Positions 44,817 to 64,000 of a stretch of DNA of 64,000 nt are shown one piece after another. The notes under the pieces were generated by a model. It was not told the origin of the DNA. It saw only the letters and a list, made by a program, of their open reading frames with translations, and ran no database searches. Origin of the DNA: Cololabis saira (lineage: Eukaryota > Chordata > Actinopteri > Beloniformes > Belonidae); NCBI RefSeq assembly GCF_033807715.1, contig NC_084590.1, positions 36,545,505-36,609,504 on the forward strand, read 5' to 3'. How positions within the stretch are numbered: position 1 is the stretch's first letter; each line of letters opens with the position of its first letter. A program made the position numbers and the translations under genes.

Positions 44817-47105
44817 ATGTCTCTGCTGGTGCAGCTGCAGCTCGGTGCCTGGAGGACCAGAGAGCTGCGAGAGCTGCTGGAAAACGAGGAGAGAATAAAC
44901 CACATCATCAGCAGCAGTGAGAAGGTGGGCAAGGATGAAAATGGCAAGGATGCTTGTTGTAAAGTTTAATAATAATTGGTGCATGAAGTTTATATTAAGT
45001 GCAAGGACCTTATTTAAGAGCCACAACATAAATAATATTTGTAAAATAAAAAATATTGAGTGTGACTATTTGTATGTCAGTATTGGTTGTGTTTGGTGAA
45101 AATGCATCATACCTATGTTACTTGTCCATAAAAGATTTTGGTTAAAAGGTCTCTGGGTTCATGGTCTCTTTACATGTGCTGATTTCCAGCTTCAGGGGCT
45201 GCAAGAGACTGCTGACAATTTGCTAGTTTCAAATCAAAAGCTGGCAAAAGCCAGTCTGTCCCAAAAACCCAAACTTAGAGATGCAAAGTTGATACTTGCA
45301 ACAAAGTACAAGGAGCTGGAAAAACTTAGAAGCCTCATCAACGCCAAACGGGAACAACTTGGTGAGTTTTGGAACAAGATTCTGGTTTAGTTTACACAAA
45401 CATTCCAATATTTTTTATTCCATTAACATCAAAAAAACATTTGTATATCCTTTTAGCCGAAAAACGCATCCATCATGCTTTGCAGTGCCTCCTGCAGAAG
45501 ATCAATGATGCAGAGATGGAGAATGAGGTAAGATGATAGCAGGAGGTTTGTGATTATTTGTTTATAAATAGTCTTTCTGTTGCATTAGAGGCTCGACCTT
45601 GACCGAGTCAGCCAGTCTGTTTCAGGTTTACATCATCCTGGTGCTGTATCCTAGTTTTAGCCAGGCTTTTTTTATCAGGTGTTTTTAGGTCCACGTTCAG
45701 AAAACTGGTGCCAGGGGACCTCACGGTCACTTTAATGACCTCTAGATCAAAGATGCTGCGGCCTGCAAAACAAGCCCAAATTAGCATCCCTACCAGCTTG
45801 ACAACTGGTATGACATGTTTGAGCTGATGTGCCGTGTGTGGTTTTGTTTCTTCTTTTGACAAATGTGCTGCTGTACATTATGGTCAAACACTACTTTGAT
45901 CTCATCTGTGCAGAGGAGATTATCACATCCTCATTCTTGTGGTTTGGTCAGATCCAGCTTCTCAAACCTTTTGGGGTACTTTCATGCTCTTTTTCAAGCA
46001 AGGATTATAAGGCTTTTGCCAGTAACTCTTCCAAACAAGGCATAACTGTAGTGTCATGATCTTCAAGCTGTGATGAACCTGTTTTGGGTGTACTTTACCT
46101 TTCACCCAGTCAGAGTGAAGACAGACTCCATCGGACTCTCCTGTGAACTTAATTGATGTCTTTAATAACCTCCAAGATTGATGGACACAGTAACTATTGC
46201 TTCTTGAAGATCATTGCTGAAGTCTTACCTTGTTTGCATTGTATAAAAACATAAATGTTCCAGACCTTTTATTGAGGGACTCACACTTGCTGATGATCTT
46301 TTAATGAATTCCATTTGACAAGTGTTTGTTATTTACCCTCAAAATTCAAATTTTAAATTTTTTGTTACCCTTTTAATGAGTAAATAAATCACATTACAGG
46401 ATCCTAGTTCATGACTACTAGAGTCAGTTGCAATATGCAGATTATTATCTGCTTTTGAAACTCTTGAGCTTGAGGACCTGATAATCCTGATTCACTGAGG
46501 TAAGAGGATGTACTTTCTTTTTCACAACTGTAAGTCATTTAGCTGCCTCGGGTAATAAATGTATGACATGTAGCATATAACACATGTTTTCCCACTTAAG
46601 AGAGTAACATTCAAAGCAAATGCAGCTTCTGAAATGAACCCTGAGCAGATGTTTGTGTTTCCTCTCACAGACGTTGTTCCAGAGATTTGCAGACAGAAAT
46701 ATTTCCGCAGATTCCTTGGACTCCTTCCTCGGTGCTCGGAGGCTCCACCACATCAGGTTGGTCCTGGTGAAGAAGCTCCAGGAGATACTCAGACACGAGG
46801 AAGAGACCACGCTCAGTGATGTTTTCCCGGAGCATTTCTTACTATCCTTCCCAGGACAGATCCACCCGCTCTGCGGCCTCAGTGCAGCCGTCGTCTTACC
46901 CGCCTGCTGCCACCCTCCGTTCCTGCTGCCGCTTGGCATCCACGCAAACACTGCTCTGCGTCTTCAGCACTCACCCTTTTGTCCCGATGATGACGATGAT
47001 GAGTTTCCACGGTCAGGACTGCACAAGCGAGGCCTCAGGTGGCCAGCGAGGCCCGCCCGTCTTCAGCCGCTGACGGTGCAGCAGAGGAGGCATCCACACA
47101 AGTAA
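44817..47105 (+). CDS. vps37d: VPS37D-like ESCRT-I subunit
   Basis: There are four coding exons: 44817-44924, 45190-45361, 45457-45527 and 46671-47105. All junctions are GT-AG and in phase, giving 261 aa (human VPS37D is 251). The N terminus has RTRELRELLENEERINHI, matching the family's LRDLLQDE-type helix. Exon 2 is coiled coil with LAKASLSQKPKL and LATKYKELEKL, close to VPS37D (LAKENLALRPRL, LAIKYQEL). The Mod(r) domain continues into exon 4 with DSFLGARRLHHIRLVLVKKL and LQEILR. The tail carries DDDDDEF and is basic at the end. ESCRT-I (TSG101, VPS28, VPS37, MVB12/UBAP1) sorts ubiquitinated membrane cargo into multivesicular endosomes. Paralogues A, B and C fit less well, but fish copies can diverge. 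Confidence 0.82.
45640..46240 (-). mobile_element. Decayed Tc1/mariner transposase remnant
   Basis: In the third vps37d intron the - strand shows degraded echoes of a Tc1-like transposase: a DEIKVVFDHNVQQHI segment (DE[ST]K...G.N..H type), then HTAHQLKHVIPVVKLVGM and LIWACFAG, which correspond to the usual NTIPTVKHGGGSIMLWGCF motif. Stops and frameshifts are frequent. It is an old, dead copy with no clear ends. Confidence 0.5.
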
Positions 47106-49134
47106 AGACGGTGGCTCAGATTTGGGCTTATTTCTTTCCAGGTTTTTCTTACGTTAATGCTTCAGCAGTGTATGTCGTGAAAAGATTTTTTTTGTTTTTT
47201 TACCGTTTAAACCTCTATTAGTAGACCCATCCTTTATCTAGACCCACTTCTTGCCATTCAGGCTGACGGGGGTCTGCTGGAGCTGATTCCAGCTCTCTTC
47301 GGGTGAAAGGCAGGTGTTTATGTTCATAAGGGCTTATAACTGTCATCAATATGTAGTAGTAATGTGAATGTTGAGTGTTTAAAGAGAAAAAATAAAATAA
47401 GTATCTGACATTATCTGTTGTTGCAGCAGCAGAGCAGGACACGGTGTGTTTGCTTAACAGTTTCATAAAGGAGACATCAAAATCAATCCCACTTCATTGT
47501 TAATAGTGGCTTAATATTTTTATTTTTGGATAATTTATACACAGAGTGACTCAGCTTTGTGGGTATTTATTGGTTTAAAGACTTTCAGCAGCCGGGTCAG
47601 GACTGAACACATCAGTGTTTCCTCTGAACTTGAACAGCTCGCTGAAATCCAATCTCTACGGTTGTTTGTTTGCAGAGACTCCTGCCAAGGGCGGAGAAGC
47701 ATCATCATCAAGCTCTCCTTTACTCTAAACTCTCACTTCCCCCTGTCCGTCCGCACATATCCCTCAGGTTTTTGATAGAAGAGCTGCGGTATTCATCGAA
47801 TATTCTGCTCTTATGTGTTTTGGCTCCATGGTGGCCCACCTGTGCCTGCCCAGAGGTTACCCAGGGTGCACCTGGGCCCAGTGCAGCTGACCAACTCAAC
47901 CATGAAGACGCCTCACAGGTGCTGCAGGAGATGATTAGTGATGTGGTGGTTGTTCGCAGGCTTTTGTTACGCCACAGACTTCAGTTACATCTTTGTCAGC
48001 GACCTCTTTTGTCCCACAAGACTTAACTTGGGCAATTTTCCTGTCTGTCAGCTGATTGTTTTGTGCTTCTCACCTCAGTTTCACATCCGTGCTTTGTTCA
48101 GAGAACAATCTGTTTATTTCAGCCCTGAATAACGTGGAACAAAAAAAAGTGGTCACACAATTTGGGTCCTATCGAGATTGAAAAATCCTTCTCACAGCTG
48201 GAGGTGCTTTATCTTCAGATCGCTCCCCTGGAAGGTGTAACGTAAAGACGATTGTAGACATGAGTATCTGTAACTGCACCCGGTCGTGGAGCAGGTTTGG
48301 AGTGACAGACCCAGAGGTTCATTGTGAGTGAATCTGGGTCAATGTTTAACTGATCTCTTCCTTTTAAATGATTTTTCTTTTTAGTTATGACACCAAAACG
48401 TTGTTTAATTTATGTCACTGATGTGGTTTCTGTCATATTTTAACAGTGCTGTGCTGTGATGCATCTTGACACATAAATCTAAATAAACTCAACACAGACG
48501 GCTGAAGGAGAGAACAAAGTTTTATATCTTTATTAAAACTTTTAGTTAAGATCTTTAATGATTTTCCAATAATGTAAGTCAATTGATTATTGACGATGTA
48601 ACCACAGCTTAGAGCTTGTCACTTGTTTGCATTATATATGATATTACTCTGATGGCGTACAAAGAATTAAAATATGAGTTGGTTTTCATTAAATCTGGAT
48701 AATCTTAGCTTGTTTGGAAAATGTCAACAGTAAGACAAAAGGTTTTTGATATTTAAGGACCAAATAACCTTTTATTTCAAAATACTGTGTTCAGTAATTG
48801 TTTAAGTTTAAGCAGTTTCAGTTCTTGTAAATGTAAACATTGTGAGGGAACTGTTTTATACTGAGTAACAGGAATACAGAAAAAGCAGAAGACTCACAAA
48901 TGACTGAATTCAGTACATGTGTGAGTAAGAAGGCTCATCTCGTTCTCTGACAGCTGTCACCCACCTTCTTGTAGAGCGGTGAAAGGCTCAGAGAAAACAA
49001 AGACGTTCACCTAACCTAACCTCCAGAGTTCTCAGAAACCAACCTGATGGCGACTGTGGGAATCTGTCGATCCTGCAACCCACAGTGCTCACAGGATCTG
49101 TTTCAAACGTACAGTAACACACGCCATGCAACAT
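47106..49134. other. vps37d 3' flank, no gene recognised
   Basis: AATAAA at 47391 could end the vps37d transcript. About 47215-47315 resembles an old LINE-derived repeat (GAGCTGATTCCAGCTCTC with flanks). No other exon is supported; the remaining frames are short and lack family resemblance. Confidence 0.45.
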
Positions 49135-49648
49135 GGGCTGTGTCCGAAATTGCATCCTTCCACCCTAATGAGTAGCAAAAACAGTATGTGAGATTTTTTA
49201 GTACGTCCTAAACATTAGAACGTACTCAATAGTATTTGCTATCCATACTCATTCCGGAGAAATGTATTAGTGTGGATTGATGGACACTAGCTAAGCAGAA
49301 ACTTCCCACAATGCAATGCAGCGGTGTTTGGTTGCTAAGTGATACGTATATGTCATAAGTATAATATTCAGTATAATAATATTATTATATAATATTAATA
49401 TTATAATATTCGTATATAATAATATTATATAATGTCATCTTGTTTCGGCCAGGATAAATGGGAAAGAGCGGAGCGGTGCTGCTACTGCTGCTGCGACACA
49501 TCACTTCCTCCCAACGGCAGGAAGTGACGTGTGGGCTCTTAATAGTACGTCCGAATTAATGCAGACTACTGATATTTACTCAAAAGTGTGCCGAACTTAA
49601 GTATACTTTTTAGTATATACTGTTTAGTATGGCATTTCGGACGCACCG
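49135..49648. mobile_element. MITE with GTGTCCGAAAT ends
   Basis: GGGCTGTGTCCGAAATTGCA at the left pairs with the reverse complement of ATGGCATTTCGGACGCACC at the right, followed inward by related AGTAT-rich arms. The core includes an AT-only near-palindrome (49362-49432) and a GC-richer ACTTCCTCCCAACGGCAGGA hairpin. It is non-coding. The flanking duplication is unclear. Confidence 0.75.
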
Positions 49649-50536
49649 ACGGTCTTTGTTCATGCGCTGTTCATGACTGGAGTTCTTTTGGTGCCATGAA
49701 CTGGACCTAAAATATTCTACATCATTAAAATAATTTCAATACAACCTGTACTCTTGCACGTCTTTGAACAGATTGTTCTGTTGTCTTTTCAGGGCCTAGA
49801 AATAATTGCAGATGATGCTTGATCACCATCTTTGCAGGTTTTAACCTGTTGGACAGTTCTAATAGCAATGTTCGTAGTTTCAGCAGCGATCTCCTTCATG
49901 GTTTTGTTTGCTTAATGCAGACCAGCAATGTGACCGCTCTGAAAGTGAGCAATATCTTTTCCACGCACATACACAAGTTGTGTATGTAATTCCCATCTGA
50001 GACATTTTTATCACGGAACCTTTCGGACACATAACTTTGATTTTTTCTTTTTTAGTTTAATGCAGGTGGTGATTTTTATTTGGAGTTTGTTTTTCTTTGC
50101 TTGGCAGTGCATTTGTACAAAAAATTGTATTATTCATTATTTTAGCCATTCGAAAAAAACATTTTAAATGACTTAAAGAGAGCAATTACTTCAAAATTGC
50201 AATGAAAAATAATTTAAAAGTGATACATTTTTATGGTCATGATTATTTGGCCTGTTAAATTTGAAGCCCTGATTGCAAACTAAAAGAGTCTGAACTCAAA
50301 ACTCAAATAATAAAACCTGCTGCAGTTCCCGACATGTCGGGTGTGGTGATGACACACAACACCTCACCCGCATATTAAACTCTCCCTCAATCAAGTTTCT
50401 TTCAATAAATGTTCACTTTCAATGAACTAACAAACAGGAAGCTCCACATGTTCCTGTTAACATTTTTTAACAAGTTTTACTCCTGAGGATGAACGGGTTA
50501 TGGCCCAACTGTGTTACTGATTAATGCCAAACCAGC
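49649..50536. other. ucp3 3' flank
   Basis: No coding exon is seen. On the - strand a candidate polyadenylation signal AATAAA lies at 50075-50080, about 460 bp past the ucp stop. Confidence 0.4.
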
Positions 50537-53500
50537 TCACACAGGTCTGAGAGGAGACTCCCAGGCCCGCTGAAGTCCTGCAACAGCTCTCTTAAACTGC
50601 TCGTAGCTCACAAACATCACAATGTTCCAGGAGCCCAGACGAAGAAACGAGGGCACGAAGCTATAAAAAGAATCAGGTGATCAGATGACAGGTTCTGCAT
50701 TGCCGGTTGCCGATAACTACCCTACTCACCCCTTGTAGAAAGCCGAGGGTCCCTCCCTAATCAGCATGGTCAAGGCACAGTTCATGGCGCCGCCGTACTG
50801 ACCCGGTACAGAGTTCATGAAGCGCGTTTTTACCACATCCACGGGAGATGCCACGATTGTGGTGCAGAAGCCCGCTGCGAAGCCTGCCGTGAAGTGACAT
50901 GGCACGTCGTCTGCAGACAGAGCAGAGCCCGCTTCACTTAAATCCACTCAGACTGTAACATACGTAAAGGGTGAGGTGCACCTACTGTACCCTTCATCAG
51001 GCTGTTCTTCAGCAGCAGCTCCTTGATCATGTCATAGGTCACCAGCTCGGAGCAGTTCACGATTGCATTGCGGATTATGTTTGGCAGAGAGCCTGAAAAG
51101 ACAAAGTTTTCTCTATGTTCACGCAATGAATAAAACAACCTGAAGAACACAGACGGAGACCAGTAAGAGAATCAGAACCGTACCGAACCACTGGAACTCT
51201 GAACATAAGAATAACGGTGTGAGCTTTGCTGGGTGTAGATTTATTAGAAAGTGTAAGTAAGGCACAAATATCAGCAACAGAGATCAGTGAGATCATCACC
51301 AGTCTTTCACCAAGAATGTTATGAACCAAAGTAAAAGCCAGAGCTTGTGTGACAGGTTGAGAGGTACTGGCTAGAGATAGTCGGGCTCACCTCCACACAT
51401 AGCTTGGGCTCTGGAACCAGCTCCTTGAAGGGGGCTGGACCCTCCACTAGTCTAGAGTTGCCCAGGGTGAGAGGCGGAGAGCTGGTGTGGGCTTGGTTAT
51501 AGCTCCCCAGCTCAACCGGTCTCTTACTGTTTTTTGTGCCTACGGGCCGAACGGCAGTGCGGAGTACCCGGCCTTCTTGGAGTCCCTGGGAGGAGTACTG
51601 GATAGTGCTCCAACTGGGGACTCCTTTGTTCTACTGGGGGACTTCAACGCTCACGTGGGCAATGACAGTGATACCTGGAGAGGCGTGATTGGGAGGAACG
51701 GCCTCCCCGATCTGAACCCGAGTGGTGCTCTGTTATTGGACTTCTGTGCTACTCACAGTTTGTATATAACAAACATCATGTTCGTGCAAAAGGGTGTCCA
51801 TCCAGGGACACCTTAGGCTGGAGGTCGATGATCGACTTTGTTGTTGTTTCATCTGATCTTCGGCCGCATGTCTTGGACACCCGGATAAAGAGAAGGACCG
51901 ATCACCACCTGGTGGTGAGTTGGATACGCTGGAGGAGGAGGAAGTTGGACCCAAAAAGTATTGTGAGGTTCTGTTGGGAACTTGTGGCCGAGCCCTCAGT
52001 CAGGGACGTTTTCAACTCCCACTTCTGGGACAATTTCCGAGGGAGGCTGGGGACACTGAGTCAGAGTGGACCATGTTCTCTGCCTCCATTGTCGACGCAG
52101 CAGCTCGGAGTTGTGGACACAAGGTCTCTGGTGCCTGTCGTGGTGGCAATTCCCAAAGCCAGTGGTGAACTAAGGAAGTAAAGGATGCCGTCAGGCTGAA
52201 GAAGGAGTCCTACCGGGCCATGTTGGCCTGTGAGACTCCTGATGCAGTTGACGGGTACCGGCAGGCCAAGCAAGCCACAGCTCAGGCAGTCCTGGAGGCA
52301 AAAAACTTGGGTTAGCAAGGAGTTCAGTGAGGCCATGAAGGAAGACTATCGCTCGGCCTGGAAGACATTTTGGCAAACCCTCCGGCGCCTCAGAAAGGGG
52401 AAGCAGTACTCTGCCTGTTTACAGTGCAGATGGGGAACTGTTTACCTCGATTGAGGACATTGTTGGGTGTAAGGCCCACTTCCCCAATAGGGGGATCACA
52501 CTTCTCAGCCTCCCCGGGGAAGTCTACGCCAGGGTACTGGAGAGGAGAACTCGGCCAATAGTCGAAGCTCGGATTCAGGAGGAACAATGTGGCATTCGTC
52601 CTGGTTGTGGAACCCTGGACCAGCTCTATACCCTCCACTTGAGGGTTTATGGGAGTTTGCCCAACCAGTTCACATGTGCTTTGCGGATCTGGAGGAGGCA
52701 TTTGACCGTGTCCCTCATAGTATTCTGTGGGGGGTGCTCTGCGAGTATGGGGTCCGGGTCCCCCTGCTAAAGGCTGTACAGTCTCAGTGCGACCGGAGCA
52801 GGACCATTTCCCAGTGCCTGTTGGACTCAGGCAGGGCTGTGCTTTGTCACCAACTCTGTTCATAAGAAGTCTGGACATCTCTGCTTGGACTGCTTCCCCC
52901 ACGCCCTGCATCCAGATGAGCGTATGAGAATGAATACCATTGTATTTTCAAGATTAACAAGTTACGTAGGTAACTGCAGTTCTGTGAGTCGAAACAGAAC
53001 ACCATTTGACTTTTCTTTACACGAATGAAGATAAAGATTTAAAAAAGCTAAAGATTAAAAAAAGATAAAGATCTTTTAAGTCAGAAAAAACACCCATGAA
53101 TATCCCTGCATAAAGACACTACAGTTGTAGTATAATATATAAAAATGCACAAATTAGATAATCTTAATGAAGTAATGAATGTTGTTCTGCCAAGGAATGT
53201 TTTTGTGATATTTAAACTTTCTGCACACTGAAATTTTAAACGTCTCTATTTAGAAATACCTTTCCAGAGCCCTTTGAAGCCCTCGTCTCTGGCTATGGTC
53301 CTGTAGGCCTCAGTTGTGCTGCTGTATCTCTTCACAGAGCCGGCCTCAGGCCGCCCGACCTGAGCCTGGAACCTGACCTTCACCACGTCTGTGGGCTGAG
53401 CAAACGCCACCGCCATCGCCCCGGTTGTGCAGCCTGCCAGCATCCGAGTCCCAAGTCCAGCATCTGTCACACAAACATTTATGATACTAGACAATGTTTT

Positions 53501-55332
53501 AAATAGGAAAAAAACTGAATCAAAGCTTCACAGCCAGCTTTTAGTTTAACTACTAAAAGGTATACAGCAATTATCTCAAGTCTTGTGGATCAGGGTGATA
53601 ACATGGCCTGCAGGCCAGAAAGTCTCCATGGTTACAAACTTTTAAATCAGTGACATCACAGTAAGAAAAGTGTACCAGATGAGGCATGAACACACATTGT
53701 TCAGTGAAAGAGGAATCTGCCCTGTGCCCTACCTACTGGAAGCATTTCAGCAAAACAAGTTCACACTATGCTGAAATCTGTGTTTTTCCAACAAGCACCA
53801 GGATTTTTATTCAGAAATACAAATGAGACAATCTGTTTGGAAATTACAGGATCAGGATGAGTTCTTTGGCCAAGCCAGTTGGCCGACGTTCGAATCGGTC
53901 TGTTTTCCAACAGGATAACATAACAAAAGTTTTGCAATTGTTTTGGCAAAATATTATCGAATTATGCAGAGGTGGAGCATGGTCTAACTTTGAAGTGACT
54001 TTGGATGAACCTGATCCAGAATTGTTTTGTCTTAGAGGTCTTAGAGTTACGCAGTATCAGACTTTTAAAGTGAAAGTGCCTCTCTCTGACACTTGGGGTC
54101 AGTATTTCCCATTTTGCTGTGTTTGTTGTGCAACATCTAAACGGGATCAAGAAAGCAATAAGATGGTGAGTTAAAGCAGCACAATGTAACTTTCAGCTTT
54201 TGTTGAGTTTGGCAGCTCCTTTGGACAAAAGCGGTAGTGCTTTACCAGTAGTGTGGAAGGGTTCCTACCATGCTCCTCAAAGTTACATAGTGCCAGTGAA
54301 GGCGATACAGACCCCTCAGACCATGACAGAGGTGTCATTAAACCTGTTGTAAGTTGATGTACCATCACAATGACTCTGGAAATATTATATTAAGGTGGAA
54401 AAGTTACATAGTGCTGCTTTAAAGGAAATAATTGCATCTGCAATGATCATATCTAATAAAGTAGTTGTGATCAGTGACTGAACGAACCCCGTAACACACA
54501 CCACACTTGCAATTTGCTTTAAAGTTAAATATGAGCTGTAATGGAAGAAAAACACATACTTTCTGATCCACCTGCGTAGAACTGTTTCATGGTGTCGTAG
54601 AGGCCGATCCGCACTGAGGCGAAGCTCATCTGTCTCTGCAGACCTGCCACCAGCCCGTTGTACAGACCCTTCGGCCCCTCAGCCTTCACGATGGTGACGA
54701 TGGTGCCAAACACACCGCTGTATTTTGCCCTCTGGCCTTTCACTAAAGGCCTGGATTCTCCTTGGATCTAAAATAAATTAGCAAAGTATTACAGAAAACA
54801 ACAACAACTTTGACACAGATTGTAAAGTGAGTCAGGAGTGTGTCAAGAGCAAACATCTGCATGATTTAAAAAAATCTTTTACATTGGCAACACTCACTTT
54901 TACAAAGATAGGCCTACTCATGACGGGGCTTTATATGAAATTTAAGGTTTTAACAACAAGAGAAGCCGTTTCAGCTTCAACAATCACACATTAATCACCC
55001 ATGCAGAAGTTTCTATGGTTACATTTCGTGTTTTATGACTCAATAAGAGCTTGGACAATATTCAGATGAGTTAAAGTTCTTATAACTCTGATTACAAAAA
55101 AGACATTTTTGAATAAAAAAAAACATAATTTGATGCCACCTACAAAACAGTACAGGCAAGAATTTAAATTCTGAAATAGGATTTTTTTTAAAGGATGCTG
55201 TCTCACCTGCAGTCGGACTTTGGCCGTGTCCAGAGGGAAAGTGACCAGATCAGCCACACAGCCAGCTGTTCCAGCTGAAAAGACCTTGACAGCAGCTGGG
55301 GGCGCCAGATCAGAGGTTGCTCCTTCTACCAT
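50537..55332 (-). CDS. ucp3: Mitochondrial uncoupling protein, UCP3-like
   Basis: There are six coding exons in transcript order: 55207-55332, 54560-54767, 53260-53463, 50991-51092, 50730-50910, 50537-50660. Phases agree throughout and give 314 aa (human UCP3 is 312). The three SLC25 carrier signatures are present: [20 protein letters not shown] and [10 protein letters not shown]. The family hallmarks [37 protein letters not shown] and [10 protein letters not shown] are also there. [11 protein letters not shown] and [11 protein letters not shown] fit UCP3 better than UCP2, and the C terminus contains ESP as in UCP3. Adjacency to c2cd3 also matches human UCP3. These six-helix inner-membrane carriers dissipate proton gradient or move anions. 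The N terminus [20 protein letters not shown] is unusual compared with the MVG(L/F)K start. A dead LINE sits in the third intron. It is certainly a UCP; the subtype is less sure. Confidence 0.9.
51369..52927 (+). mobile_element. Dead LINE in ucp intron
   Basis: On the + strand, opposite to the host gene, fragments in shifting frames show an endonuclease ([60 protein letters not shown]). An RT block follows ([22 protein letters not shown], [25 protein letters not shown]). Frameshifts near 51816, 52185, 52310 and 52440, internal deletions and the absent YADD region mean it is inactive. I do not assign a clade; Rex1- or I-like groups are possible. Confidence 0.8.
54171..54423. mobile_element. 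MITE with TTAAAGCAGCAC ends
   Basis: TTAAAGCAGCACAATGTAAC at the left pairs with the reverse complement of GTTACATAGTGCTGCTTTAA at the right. It is about 250 bp, non-coding, and lies in the second ucp intron. No flanking duplication was resolved. Confidence 0.75.
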
Positions 55333-56092
55333 GTTAAAGATCTTTAAATATCAAGACACTTATAAAAAGAAATACAAAAAAAATAAAAAATGCAATTAAC
55401 AAAAATATAAAAAAGTTGGCATAAAGTCAGTTTAATGCCAGTGTAAGCTAATGAATCCCACATCAAGTGCCAGGAAACAAAAAGTTTGTCTTTAAAAGAT
55501 AAATCCTCTCAATCATTATGCATAAAACCTTCCAAATGATCATGTCACCGACTACGACACGTCCTGAAATGACAGTCCAGAACAAAGGCAGTGTTTGACT
55601 TGCTACGCAAATACCTGACTGCTGTTTGGTCCACACTCCTCTGCTCTGATGACTATGAATGTCTGCGGTGCCGCCCTGCTGGAAAGAAGGAAAGAAAAAA
55701 AAAAAAAAAAAAAGAAGCAGCATATGGTACTGAAATACCCAACGTCTCTTTTATCGCCTGCAGCAATGTGTTCTTTTATTTTACATTCTCATCACGATTC
55801 ATCAGATTGGAAACATAAATAAGTCATTTCACGGGTTTGACAGACGGATGACTAGTCTCAACAGCTGCTCTAACCTGGAGCTGCAGGGCTGGTTTGATGG
55901 AGGATGTTTTCAGATCAGAGGTTGTTTCTGCCAGACTTCAACTGTTTGATAAAAATTAGATTAAAGACTGCCGCTTTCCAATTTTCTTAAAACGTTTTAA
56001 AACAATTAATTTCACTTTCTAGCAACCGACAGCAGCTTAAATGTTCAGTAGCAGCAAAACAAAAAAGTCTCCACTCGTAAAAGGATTCAATA

Positions 56093-56098
56093 TTTATT
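56093..56098 (-). terminator. Candidate c2cd3 polyadenylation signal
   Basis: AATAAA on the - strand lies 69 bp downstream of the c2cd3 stop codon, at a suitable distance for a short 3' UTR. Confidence 0.55.
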
Positions 56099-56166
56099 TA
56101 GAAAAATACAAAATATGATATTTCATTTACACGATTGTGTTCTGGACCGAGTAACCAGAAGCACAG

Positions 56167-64000
<7,834 letters not shown>

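Noticed and set aside
44621..45029. - strand frames opposite vps37d exon 1
   Set aside because: Antisense to a supported exon; their composition reflects CAC/CTC-rich repeats.
53857..54174. 105-codon + strand frame in a ucp intron
   Set aside because: No recognisable motif, no splice context and it ends at a MITE boundary; probably chance.

Overview
The window is nuclear DNA from a ray-finned (teleost) fish. It carries intron-rich vertebrate genes with canonical GT-AG splice junctions, long AT-rich non-coding stretches, GT and TA microsatellites, and many fish-type transposons (hAT MITEs, L2/Rex-like and L1 LINEs). I rebuilt gene models by hand by matching splice sites, codon phase and protein family. 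All names come from recognition of protein sequence, not from a database search.

Layout. (1) 1-6.7 kb: a repeat-rich flank whose core is a broken L2/Rex-type LINE split by at least three later insertions. (2) 6.8-13 kb: ywhag (14-3-3 gamma, + strand, two coding exons, 247 aa), with a nested hAT element and a long GT microsatellite in its intron. (3) 13-26 kb: a gene desert with MITEs and no recognisable conserved exon. (4) 26.1-43.2 kb: camkk1 (calcium/calmodulin-dependent kinase kinase 1, - strand, 15 coding exons, 471 aa). One intron holds a hAT element flanked by an exact 8-bp duplication, and that hAT contains both a small MITE and a structurally complete L1 retrotransposon with two uninterrupted ORFs. 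(5) 44.8-47.1 kb: vps37d-like ESCRT-I subunit (+ strand, four exons, 261 aa), divergent from camkk1. (6) 50.5-55.3 kb: a mitochondrial uncoupling protein, best fit ucp3 (- strand, six exons, 314 aa), with a dead LINE in one intron. (7) 56.2-64.0 kb: the 3' part of c2cd3 (- strand, 16 exons in the window, continuing past the right edge).

The genes are separate eukaryotic transcription units and do not form an operon. ucp3 next to c2cd3 matches the human 11q13 arrangement, and ywhag with vps37d recalls human 7q11.23, so the block looks like a fish-specific linkage of two conserved neighbourhoods. I found no CRISPR array, prokaryotic system, tRNA or rRNA. The most striking structures are the Russian-doll transposon nests, above all the possibly active L1 inside a hAT inside camkk1.
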